This document shows positions 40,773 through 47,577 of a stretch of DNA of 50,978 nt, one piece after another. The DNA is taken from IMG/VR virus record IMGVR_UViG_3300010401_000014, positions 1-50,978 of that record, one strand, 5' to 3'. The position numbers and the translations under genes were made by a program. The number at the start of each line of letters is the position of its first letter. Position 1 is the first letter of the stretch. The notes under the pieces were generated by a model. That model saw only the letters and a program-made list of their open reading frames with translations, was not told where the DNA came from and did no database searches. Source of the DNA: a virus.

Positions 40773-41012
40773 ATGGCAATACTTAAAAAGCGTAAATATA
40801 ATCCATCTAGGATTACAAATAAGATTTTAGCGGAATCAGACTTAATATTTACGCCAGTTAAACGTGGTGAAAATGAAATTATTGAAATACGTATTGTATC
40901 AAAAAGCTTAGATAAATTAACGCTAGATTATGATACTATATATATATTAGAAATTAATAGATCGGATATTGCTGATTTACTAATTTGTGAAAAAAGATTA
41001 GATACACTTTAA
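40773..41012 (+). CDS. Small unknown protein
   Basis: This 79-residue protein has basic N-terminus (MAILKKRKYNPSRITNKIL) and alternating hydrophobics in the C-terminal part (YDTIYILEINRSDIADLLI). It overlaps the stop of the convergent 322-residue gene by four bases. Confidence 0.5.
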   Translation: MAILKKRKYNPSRITNKILAESDLIFTPVKRGENEIIEIRIVSKSLDKLTLDYDTIYILEINRSDIADLLICEKRLDTL

Positions 41013-41977
41013 TCTAAGCAAAACATATAACTTGGCGTTGTTGCAAGTGGTGAATTATCTATATTCAACCAAACCGGAGGAACATCCGAATTAAGTAGAA
41101 TATGTGATAATTTATCAGTTTCAATAATTAATGCAGTTTCTCCATCACTAGATGGATCGCACGATTTTGCATATACCCCACTTGTATCTAAACTTGCATT
41201 ACCAATGATTTGCGTATAAACAGCATCTTGAGATAATTTTCCAATTTCTCTAGTTGCATTTGTTGAATTTGTATTTACGATTAATGAATCTGTAGATCCT
41301 GGAATAGTACTTCCTTGAATGTAATTCAACCATGAACCATCAGATGGATCGTTTGGTAAAAAATCATTACTAGGAACGAATTCAGATTGAAATGCTCCAA
41401 CCTTAATATATCCAGATTCTCCAGGATCTCCATAAACAGGGATGATTCCAATATCTCCACAAGATAAAACAGAACCACTTGAAGATCCTAATAATGGACT
41501 ACTAAGGTTTTCTAATGCAGCAGGAGATATCTCTTCTGGACCTATAGACGTTAATTGGTATAAAGCATAATAATCTTCTGAACGCTTATAAGCAGTAAAA
41601 TAACATTTCCCGTTCTTACCGTCACTATTCATTAATCTAGTAAAAGCTCCATTTGTAACAGCATCGAATGCTCCATATAATATGTCATTATCAAAATCAT
41701 AAACTACTGTTTTTCCATTGCTTCTATTGAATCCTATTACAAGTGGCGAAAGCGATAATACTTGACATGAAACAATTGTACCAGTTAATATACCCGAATA
41801 ATCTTTTGATCCTATAAAAGAATCATAAGTACCACCTATATATTTGTGTAGGTAAATAATGTTAGTATCAAATGTAACTCCTAAATATGGTCTATTGACT
41901 ATGCTAGGAGTATCGTCACCTTTTGTAACTTCCAACACTTGTGAAATAACTTTTGCTTTTCCAATTCCTAATGCCAT
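41009..41977 (-). CDS. Orphan leftward gene, beta-rich, unknown
   Basis: This 322-residue protein is the only leftward gene in a rightward block. It has a good ribosome binding site (GGAGCAATTAA). Short beta-strand and turn repeats (YDFDNDILYGAFDAVTNG, LTGTIVSCQVLSLSPLVIGF) suggest a beta-propeller or fibre-like protein. Its isolation suggests an independently acquired, possibly host-modifying cassette. No family recognised. Confidence 0.62.
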   Translation of the reverse strand: MALGIGKAKVISQVLEVTKGDDTPSIVNRPYLGVTFDTNIIYLHKYIGGTYDSFIGSKDYSGILTGTIVSCQVLSLSPLVIGFNRSNGKTVVYDFDNDILYGAFDAVTNGAFTRLMNSDGKNGKCYFTAYKRSEDYYALYQLTSIGPEEISPAALENLSSPLLGSSSGSVLSCGDIGIIPVYGDPGESGYIKVGAFQSEFVPSNDFLPNDPSDGSWLNYIQGSTIPGSTDSLIVNTNSTNATREIGKLSQDAVYTQIIGNASLDTSGVYAKSCDPSSDGETALIIETDKLSHILLNSDVPPVWLNIDNSPLATTPSYMFCLD

Positions 41978-42074
41978 TTAATTGCTCCATTCTAGCTGGT
42001 TAACTAACAATGAAAACAAACCATAAAAAAGAGGCTTTGTAGATCCTGGATCGTTTAGAGATAGAACATTCGAC

Positions 42075-42263
42075 TTGCCAATTGGTAATGACTTTTGTTG
42101 TGGAAAACATGGACATTCTAGAGCTGTTCATGGTTTTAAAAAATCAATCAGGACTCATAATAGGAGGATTGGAAAAAAGATTGAATATAACGAATTACGA
42201 GATAATGAATATATCATTCAAAAAAAGTCATTTAAAGTTAGACTTCATAGATGTAGAAAATAG
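42075..42263 (+). CDS. Small basic protein
   Basis: This 62-residue protein starts with TTG and has a CC...GHSRAVHGFKKSIRTHNRRIGKK core that is highly basic and may bind nucleic acid. It begins close after the divergent orphan gene. A competing frame overlaps it but has a poorer composition. Moderately uncertain. Confidence 0.4.
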   Translation: MPIGNDFCCGKHGHSRAVHGFKKSIRTHNRRIGKKIEYNELRDNEYIIQKKSFKVRLHRCRK

Positions 42264-42278
42264 CACATTTTGCTGCCG

Positions 42279-42308
42279 TTGACAAGGTGATAGCACCTAT
42301 GATATCAT
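42279..42308 (+). promoter_or_regulatory. Rightward sigma70-type promoter with operator
   Basis: Consensus -35 TTGACA (42279-42284), 18-bp spacer, extended -10 TGA-TATCAT. The spacer holds the inverted repeat AGGTGATAGCACCT (42285-42298), a likely repressor operator. The expected start is near 42315, giving a short leader with AAAGGAA before the ATG at 42349. Confidence 0.8.
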
Positions 42309-42348
42309 CCCTGTGTAACTTGATGAATTATTTAAAGGAATAAATCTC

Positions 42349-42726
42349 ATGGCGCAACCTGTAAGGAAAACGCAAAGCCGTAGGTCTAATGTAATCAATC
42401 AGTTTCTACTAGAACAATTCTATAAGACTAATAAGAAGATAGTATCTCTAAAACAAGAGATCGAACAAAAGACTCTTGTACTACAAGATGAGCTACTGTA
42501 TGAAGTGCAGCAATTGGAAAGCTTACAAGAAGAAATTCTTGAAAAGCGTAGAAACGGCTGTAAAGTAGAAGATGGACGTAGAATTCTCAATATTAAAGTA
42601 ACTAAAGGTCGCAGGGTTCCTAAGTATAAGGAAATTCTTATTAGTGTGACAAGCGAAGCATACGTTGAAGAGATTATCGAAAATACCATCCCTACTCCTG
42701 ATAAAGAATCTGTAGAGGTACTGTAA
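42349..42726 (+). CDS. Coiled-coil protein, first gene of a new transcript
   Basis: This 125-residue protein has a long coiled-coil helix (about 15-75: YKTNKKIVSLKQEIEQKTLVLQDELLYEVQQLE) between a basic start and a beta-strand end with VTKGRRVPKYKEILISV. It is the first gene after a consensus promoter and has a strong ribosome binding site, so it may be among the most expressed early products. Confidence 0.65.
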   Translation: MAQPVRKTQSRRSNVINQFLLEQFYKTNKKIVSLKQEIEQKTLVLQDELLYEVQQLESLQEEILEKRRNGCKVEDGRRILNIKVTKGRRVPKYKEILISVTSEAYVEEIIENTIPTPDKESVEVL

Positions 42727-42728
42727 AA

Positions 42729-42893
42729 ATGTCATTAGAAGTAATCGTAAATAAAAGAAATAGAATATTAAGGTACGCAAGAAAGCATTTTGCATATTCA
42801 GGAATACAGAGACTTGCTTTTCTAAAAAAGAAGCTTAGGAAACTAAATTATTCATCTTCTCGTATTAAAACTTTATGGATAAATTTTACATAA
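42729..42893 (+). CDS. Small basic protein
   Basis: This 54-residue, strongly basic protein (VNKRNRILRYARKHFAYSGIQRLAFLKKKLRK) starts two bases after the previous stop. Nucleic-acid binding is likely from its charge. Unknown family. Confidence 0.5.
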   Translation: MSLEVIVNKRNRILRYARKHFAYSGIQRLAFLKKKLRKLNYSSSRIKTLWINFT

Positions 42894-42902
42894 CGTGATG
42901 TA

Positions 42903-42968
42903 ATGAAACTATCTCAACTTTGTAAAGAACAAAGATTAGAGAGTGTAAATTTGAAGAAGGCGAAATAG
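42903..42968 (+). CDS. Possible 21-residue peptide
   Basis: This short frame (MKLSQLCKEQRLESVNLKKAK) follows the basic protein, without a clear ribosome binding site. Low confidence. Confidence 0.2.
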   Translation: MKLSQLCKEQRLESVNLKKAK

Positions 42969-43022
42969 ATTTTTTTATTCGTAGGTACTTATTCTCCATT
43001 CGGAGTTTCTTTTGGTTTATAA

Positions 43023-43427
43023 ATGTCTAAATATTACTTGCAACCACTACTAGAAGAAAAAGAAAAAGAAAGAGATAAAATTAGAATTGAACATAGAGAA
43101 CAGATTAAAGTATTACAAGAAATAGAAAAAGATTTATGTAAGGTTGAAAGAGAAATTGAAGCATTGAAGTTTTATTTAGAAGGAAAAGAATTTCAATCTG
43201 AACAGTTAAACAATAATCATTCTAAACTGGTAAATATTCTAGATATCATTAAAAGCAGACCCGAAGGAATAACATCTAGAGAACTAACAGAATTGACAGG
43301 TAAAACATACAATAGTATTCAGGGTACTCTAGATTATCATACTAAAAAGAAAAGATTAATTAGAGAGGGTCCATTTGTTGGTAAGGTTAAATATAGGTAT
43401 AAATATAATGAAATCGCTGACAAATAG
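43023..43427 (+). CDS. Coiled-coil and winged-helix-like protein
   Basis: This 134-residue protein joins an N-terminal coiled coil (about 8-60) to a helix-turn-helix (about 70-115: LVNILDIIKSRPEGITSRELTELTGKTYNSIQGTLDYHTKKKRLI), resembling a winged-helix DNA-binding domain. A regulator of the early block is a reasonable inference. The stop overlaps the next peptide. Confidence 0.62.
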   Translation: MSKYYLQPLLEEKEKERDKIRIEHREQIKVLQEIEKDLCKVEREIEALKFYLEGKEFQSEQLNNNHSKLVNILDIIKSRPEGITSRELTELTGKTYNSIQGTLDYHTKKKRLIREGPFVGKVKYRYKYNEIADK

Positions 43428-43491
43428 AGAGTTTGAAGTAGACAGAATAAGTAAAGAAATTGAGAAAGTAGCTCAATGGCTTTATAGCTAA
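43408..43491 (+). CDS. Possible short peptide
   Basis: This 27-residue frame (MKSLTNREFEVDRISKEIEKVAQWLYS) overlaps the end of the previous gene by 20 bases. Helical. Low support. Confidence 0.28.
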   Translation: MKSLTNREFEVDRISKEIEKVAQWLYS

Positions 43492-43494
43492 TCT

Positions 43495-43632
43495 TTGAAA
43501 AATATAAATCTTCAACCTCTTACACTTGAAAGAAGGCTTAAAGAAATTATTAAATTTTGCAAGCAATTGCAACTTACTGATGAAGATATTATAGCTTTAC
43601 AAATGCAAGGTAGAGGAAATAGAAATGGATAA
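43495..43632 (+). CDS. Possible small helical protein
   Basis: This 45-residue frame starts with TTG and overlaps the next gene by 8 bases. Helical and basic (LERRLKEIIKFCKQLQLTDEDIIALQMQ). It fills an otherwise empty gap, so it may be real, but the start is weak. Confidence 0.33.
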   Translation: MKNINLQPLTLERRLKEIIKFCKQLQLTDEDIIALQMQGRGNRNG

Positions 43633-43984
43633 CACTGATAAAGTGCAAGTAACAGTGGCTTTATTTAGTTGGGTTGTTAAGTGGGAAAGAAAAAAAGAAT
43701 ACGTATTTACTAAAGATGAAATAGAATTTACACACGGTAAAAGTAAAATCAATTTCTTCACTAATAGATTCAAGAAACAACTGCTAGATGAATTCTTTTC
43801 TGATAAACTTGAAAAGCTAGAAAATAGTGGGTTTGTACTAAATATTTCTTTTACCACCAAACAATATCCAAATCTAAATAATTTCGTTTTAGAAGTAAAA
43901 TGCACCGTTAGCGTTCTTGGAATGGAAGATATAAATGAAAGCAAATTTGCATACGTTGATTTCAAGAATGAGGAACAAGTCTAA
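43625..43984 (+). CDS. Small unknown protein
   Basis: This 119-residue protein is beta-rich at its ends and helical in the middle (KINFFTNRFKKQLLDEFFSDKLEKLENSGF). Acidic start. It overlaps the deaminase-like gene. Unknown function. Confidence 0.55.
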   Translation: MDNTDKVQVTVALFSWVVKWERKKEYVFTKDEIEFTHGKSKINFFTNRFKKQLLDEFFSDKLEKLENSGFVLNISFTTKQYPNLNNFVLEVKCTVSVLGMEDINESKFAYVDFKNEEQV

Positions 43985-44243
43985 ATCTATTCCTTGTAGG
44001 TATAGAATAGTTGCAGTAGGTATAGATGTAAATGGAGTTATCATTGACATTACTGGAAATTCGCATCGACTTGAACAGCGCAGTTGGCATGCAGAAGAAA
44101 AGCTTATCCATAGAAACCCGCGGTCACTTAAAAGAATTCTTATCGCACGATTCAATAAGACTGGTCAACTTCTACCTATTGCAGCTTGTAACCATTGTTC
44201 AAAGCTCGCAAAAAATCGCGGTATAACTATTGAGGCTTATTGA
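43935..44243 (+). CDS. Cytidine deaminase-like protein
   Basis: The 102 residues keep the two zinc motifs of the deaminase fold: WHAEEKLI (HAE with catalytic Glu) and AACNHCSKLAKN (CxxC). An N-terminal strand pair (YRIVAVGIDVNGVIIDITG) precedes them. The domain is shorter than most free-standing deaminases. It may act on nucleotides, feeding the dUMP pool used by ThyX, or on nucleic acid. The start at 43935 has GGAAGA upstream; an ATG at 43968 would shorten the overlap with the previous gene. Confidence 0.65.
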   Translation: MKANLHTLISRMRNKSKSIPCRYRIVAVGIDVNGVIIDITGNSHRLEQRSWHAEEKLIHRNPRSLKRILIARFNKTGQLLPIAACNHCSKLAKNRGITIEAY

Positions 44244-44245
44244 AA

Positions 44246-44419
44246 ATGAAAATATCAGAATTAATGAATAAGTTATTAGATTTGAGGCGAAATTATGGAG
44301 ATTTGCTAGTTACCGTTTTAGACTTAAATGATAATGAATTTGATTTCAATGTTGAGTATTTTACTGGAAATGAAGATCCTCAAGTAATTTTAGCTATTGT
44401 TGAAAGTGAAGAAGAATGA
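44246..44419 (+). CDS. Small 'MKISE' family protein, copy 2
   Basis: This 57-residue protein (MKISELMNKLLDLRRNYGDLLVTVLD onward) is paralogous to the genes at 44622 and 32253, with the same MKISELxxxL start and GDLxV motif. Acidic C-terminus. Starts two bases after the deaminase-like gene and overlaps the next ATG (ATGA). Confidence 0.6.
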   Translation: MKISELMNKLLDLRRNYGDLLVTVLDLNDNEFDFNVEYFTGNEDPQVILAIVESEEE

Positions 44420-44604
44420 TTCGCGAACCTTTACTTAACGGTAAAAAGACTTGCAATAAATGTCACAAATCTAAACCATATATATCATTTTCTGTGTCTA
44501 AACATCATAAAGATGGATTAAGTAATACTTGTAGAGAATGTGATTCATCAAATCCAAATAGGAAAAAGAGAAAGAAAAAGCCTCATTTTATTAGTGAGTT
44601 TTAA
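44416..44604 (+). CDS. Small zinc-finger protein (HNH-like zinc knuckle)
   Basis: This 62-residue protein begins MIREPLLNGKKTCNKCHKSKPYISFSVS and continues with NTCRECD: two CxxC pairs around an aromatic basic core, a pattern common in phage HNH-associated zinc proteins. The C-terminus is very basic. Likely DNA- or RNA-binding. Confidence 0.62.
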   Translation: MIREPLLNGKKTCNKCHKSKPYISFSVSKHHKDGLSNTCRECDSSNPNRKKRKKKPHFISEF

Positions 44605-44621
44605 CTGTATTTAGGTGAACC

Positions 44622-44819
44622 ATGAAAATATCTGAACTAATTAAAAATCTAGAAAAAGTTAAAAAAGACGTTGGCGATCTAGAAGTTTATGGCATGGATG
44701 AAATTTGGGACGAAGATTGTAAAAAGATATCTATCACATATAATGAAGAAGATAAAGGTAGAGTTGATATAAGTTTTGTAAAATTGATGGATAAGGATTT
44801 TTCATTTGAAAAGTTTTAG
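44622..44819 (+). CDS. Small 'MKISE' family protein, copy 3
   Basis: This 65-residue protein (MKISELIKNLEKVKKDVGDLEVYGMDEI) is the best match to a recurring phage family (MKISELIxxLxxxxxxxGDLEVY) of unknown function. It ends three bases before the helicase gene. Confidence 0.62.
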   Translation: MKISELIKNLEKVKKDVGDLEVYGMDEIWDEDCKKISITYNEEDKGRVDISFVKLMDKDFSFEKF

Positions 44820-44822
44820 ATA

Positions 44823-46484
44823 ATGCAACTGCGCTACTACCAAAAAGAAGCCAAGGATTCTATTCTTGATGAATTGATTTATCAAGATAGACATTCTACG
44901 CTTCTTGTTATGGCAACTGCTAGCGGTAAAACCATAACATTTTCACATGTCATTAACGAATTCATTAAAGCTGGAAAACGTGTATTAGTTTTAGCTCATA
45001 GAGACGAATTAATTCAACAAGCTCATGATAAAATTTGCGATGTAACTGGACTAAATTTTGAGGTATCAATTGAGAAAGCAAACGAACACGCTAATTTGTT
45101 TTCTAGGATTGTTATTGCGTCTGTTCAGTCACTTAAAGGTGAACGTCTAAGATTCTGGCGTAGAGAACATTTCTCATTAATCGTAATTGACGAAGCGCAT
45201 CATACTGTAGCAGATGGTTATTTAAAGATTATTGCTCATTTTGATAAAGCTAAAGTATTAGGAGTTACAGCAACACCAAAACGACTAGATAAAAAAGGAT
45301 TGGGACAAATCTACGATAGCATTGCATATGTTTATACATTGCAACAAGGTATTAAAGATGGCTTTTTATCTCCTATCATAAGAAAACAAATTATTGTTGA
45401 ACATTTGGATCTATCTAAAGTTAGAAGAGTTAGAGGAGATTTTGTTGAGTCTGACTTAGAAAAACAGCTAGTACAAAAACCAACATTATACGAAGTTGCT
45501 AAACCTACTATTGAGCTAAGCGAAAATAGACCTTCTTTAGTTTTCTGTGTTACAGTAGATCATGCTAAGCAATTGTGTGAAGTATTAAATACGATCAAAC
45601 CTAACTCATCGGACTATTTATATGCAAAAGACACTCCGCAACGTAGAAAGATGGTTTTGGAAAGGTTTAGGAAGTTTGAAATTCAGTATCTTGTTAACTG
45701 TTTATTATTTACCGAAGGTGTTGATTTACCTTTTGTTCAGTGTATTGTCTGTGCTCGTCCTACGCAATCGGAATCAATGTATTCCCAGTTTATTGGAAGA
45801 GGCTTACGAATTTGCGAAGGAAAAGAGAATTGTCTGATTCTAGACTTTACAGATAACAGTGATAAATATAACCTTGCTACTTCTGAGAATCTATTAGGAG
45901 AAGAAGATGAAGAAGAAGTAAAGATTAGAGAACAAGTATTCATTCCTAAAGAAGAAGAAATACAAGTACCTGAAAACGGCGAGCCAAAAGAAAATATAAA
46001 TGATGATCTAGAAAAAGAAAAACAACGAGCGCTAACTCAAGAAAGAGTTAACTTTAAAATAAAGCAAGTCGATCCATTTGGTATTATTGGAATATACATT
46101 AAACATCCAAAACTAGGAGGAATACCACCAACACAAAAACAAAAAGACTACATAGAAAAGCATGGTTTATGGAGAGATGATTTAACTAGACGGCAAGCTT
46201 CGATGATTTGCCAAAAGATTTCAGAACGTATTAAGCAAGGTTATTGCAGTCCAGGACAAGCTAGAATATTGGCTCAGTTTGGTTTCAATCCTAATTATTC
46301 AAGAGATCAGGCTAACGTAATCATTATTGAGTTAAAGAATAATCATTGGCATTTAACTAAGGAATTAGAGAAACAAAAATCATGGGATCTAACAACGAAC
46401 AAAGTACAGAACAAATTAGGCAAGAATCTATCACAGACGACAAAACGCCTAATCGAAACTGGAAATATAGGCAAACTGAAATAA
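44823..46484 (+). CDS. Superfamily II DNA helicase (ResIII/DEAD-like)
   Basis: This 553-residue helicase has motif I MATASGKTITF (residues about 31-41), motif II VIDEAHH (DEAH-like), motif III GVTATPKR, and the C-terminal RecA domain with a VLERFRKFEIQYLVNCLLFTEGVDLP stretch and motif VI QFIGRGLRI. A C-terminal about 85-residue region has repeats (PPTQKQKDYIEKHGLW and GYCSPGQARILAQFGF) that recur in phage replication helicases. It probably unwinds DNA for replication or recombination with host factors. Confidence 0.88.
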   Translation: MQLRYYQKEAKDSILDELIYQDRHSTLLVMATASGKTITFSHVINEFIKAGKRVLVLAHRDELIQQAHDKICDVTGLNFEVSIEKANEHANLFSRIVIASVQSLKGERLRFWRREHFSLIVIDEAHHTVADGYLKIIAHFDKAKVLGVTATPKRLDKKGLGQIYDSIAYVYTLQQGIKDGFLSPIIRKQIIVEHLDLSKVRRVRGDFVESDLEKQLVQKPTLYEVAKPTIELSENRPSLVFCVTVDHAKQLCEVLNTIKPNSSDYLYAKDTPQRRKMVLERFRKFEIQYLVNCLLFTEGVDLPFVQCIVCARPTQSESMYSQFIGRGLRICEGKENCLILDFTDNSDKYNLATSENLLGEEDEEEVKIREQVFIPKEEEIQVPENGEPKENINDDLEKEKQRALTQERVNFKIKQVDPFGIIGIYIKHPKLGGIPPTQKQKDYIEKHGLWRDDLTRRQASMICQKISERIKQGYCSPGQARILAQFGFNPNYSRDQANVIIIELKNNHWHLTKELEKQKSWDLTTNKVQNKLGKNLSQTTKRLIETGNIGKLK

Positions 46485-46744
46485 CAGTTGAAGGTTTTAC
46501 ATTCATTAATAATGAACATGGATATACACATTACTGGTACGATAGAAGAATTGAACTAGAACAGAAACCTTTCTTTATGAAAGGAATTTGGCATCCACCT
46601 ATTCTATTAGTTAAAGATATCAATTTATCAGTTGAAGATATTTTCATGTTTTCTCAATGTTTAGAGAATTCTTTTATCATAGCTCAATTGTTACAAAAGA
46701 GAACAGGAAAACAGATTGAGGAAAACAAAATCTTTAACGGCTGA
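46382..46744 (+). CDS. Unknown protein overlapping the helicase end
   Basis: This 120-residue protein begins inside the helicase gene (about 100 bases of overlap) because no later start is available. Its region after the overlap is Trp/Tyr-rich (YTHYWYDRRIELEQKPFFMKGIWHPP). A genuine but awkward arrangement; an alternative start codon inside the overlap is possible. Confidence 0.5.
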   Translation: MGSNNEQSTEQIRQESITDDKTPNRNWKYRQTEITVEGFTFINNEHGYTHYWYDRRIELEQKPFFMKGIWHPPILLVKDINLSVEDIFMFSQCLENSFIIAQLLQKRTGKQIEENKIFNG

Positions 46745-47114
46745 CTTTATTGGATGGAAAGGAGTTATTAAACTAGCCGAATTAAAGTTACCAAATAAAG
46801 ATAAATGTAATCTAAAATGTTGCGAAGGCATAGGAAGAAAAGTAAGAATTCAATTAGGAAAAGATTCTATATCTAAACGTGAAGGAATTGTTACTCACTT
46901 AAACACATCAAGAGCAATAATAGAGCTAAATAAGAAAGAAGGAGAGGTGTCAATAAATAAATTTCAATTAGGCGCATTGGAAATGTACAAAAATGATGTA
47001 GAAGAAAGAAAAATGAAAACTGATAATAGTGGTAACATGGATAGATTTAGACCTTCGATGCTAACCGACACACAAGAAACAATAAACGATGATTTCGATG
47101 AGGTAGAATTCTAA
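46716..47114 (+). CDS. Unknown protein with basic N-terminus
   Basis: This 132-residue protein starts with TTG and has two cysteine-rich spots (CNLKCC) and an acidic tail (DTQETINDDFDEVEF). A strong AAAGGAG site follows it, before the next gene. Unknown function. Confidence 0.5.
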   Translation: MRKTKSLTADFIGWKGVIKLAELKLPNKDKCNLKCCEGIGRKVRIQLGKDSISKREGIVTHLNTSRAIIELNKKEGEVSINKFQLGALEMYKNDVEERKMKTDNSGNMDRFRPSMLTDTQETINDDFDEVEF

Positions 47115-47130
47115 AAGGAGACCTTCAAAA

Positions 47131-47346
47131 ATGACAAAGATTGAAGTAAAATACGCTGGATACGATAAAGGTTGGGATATTTTTAGAGATGGGACTTACG
47201 TTCAATCAAGTATGGATAAATCCTCATGTATATGGCATGCTTTAAGAATATCAAAATCATATAAAGAATCTAACCTAATTGTACAAAATGAAAATGGTGC
47301 AATTGAGAGATCAATGAAATTTTTTAATGGAGAGCTATATGGCTAA
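47131..47346 (+). CDS. DUF2188-like small protein, copy 1
   Basis: This 71-residue protein (GWDIFRDGTYVQSSMDKSSCIWHALRISK then LIVQNENGAIERSMKF) has the alternating strand-helix pattern of the DUF2188 family. AAAGGAG upstream is a strong ribosome binding site. The next gene looks like a diverged copy of it. Confidence 0.6.
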   Translation: MTKIEVKYAGYDKGWDIFRDGTYVQSSMDKSSCIWHALRISKSYKESNLIVQNENGAIERSMKFFNGELYG

Positions 47347-47575
47347 AAGAGTAATAATTACAGTTAGATGGAATAAACAATTACAACTGTGGGATGTTCA
47401 TGTAGATAACATTTATAAATGGGATGAGACTAGAAAAAATTATGCAGTAGCAGAAGCTGTAGCAAGAGCAAAACAACAAGAAAAAGCTACATTAGTTATC
47501 TATAAAAAGAATGGTAGAATTCAAGAAGAAAGAACATATCCAAGAAAATCTGATCCAAGAAAGTCTAAAGGATAA
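47339..47575 (+). CDS. DUF2188-like small protein, copy 2
   Basis: This 78-residue protein (VRWNKQLQLWDVHVDNIYKWDETRK then LVIYKKNGRIQEERTYPR) shares the layout of the preceding gene, as in tandem duplication. The ATG at 47339, with GGAG seven bases upstream, overlaps the previous stop by 8 bases and is preferred to an ATG four codons earlier. Confidence 0.6.
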   Translation: MAKRVIITVRWNKQLQLWDVHVDNIYKWDETRKNYAVAEAVARAKQQEKATLVIYKKNGRIQEERTYPRKSDPRKSKG

Positions 47576-47577
47576 TA

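Noticed and set aside
42082-42282. 66-residue frame overlapping the small basic gene
   Set aside because: Both frames start with TTG; the other has a compact basic composition with a cysteine pair, and this one runs into the -35 box of the following promoter.
42990-43015. Terminator hairpin CTCC/GGAG followed by T-rich sequence
   Set aside because: Only four base pairs and an interrupted T-tract; too weak to report.
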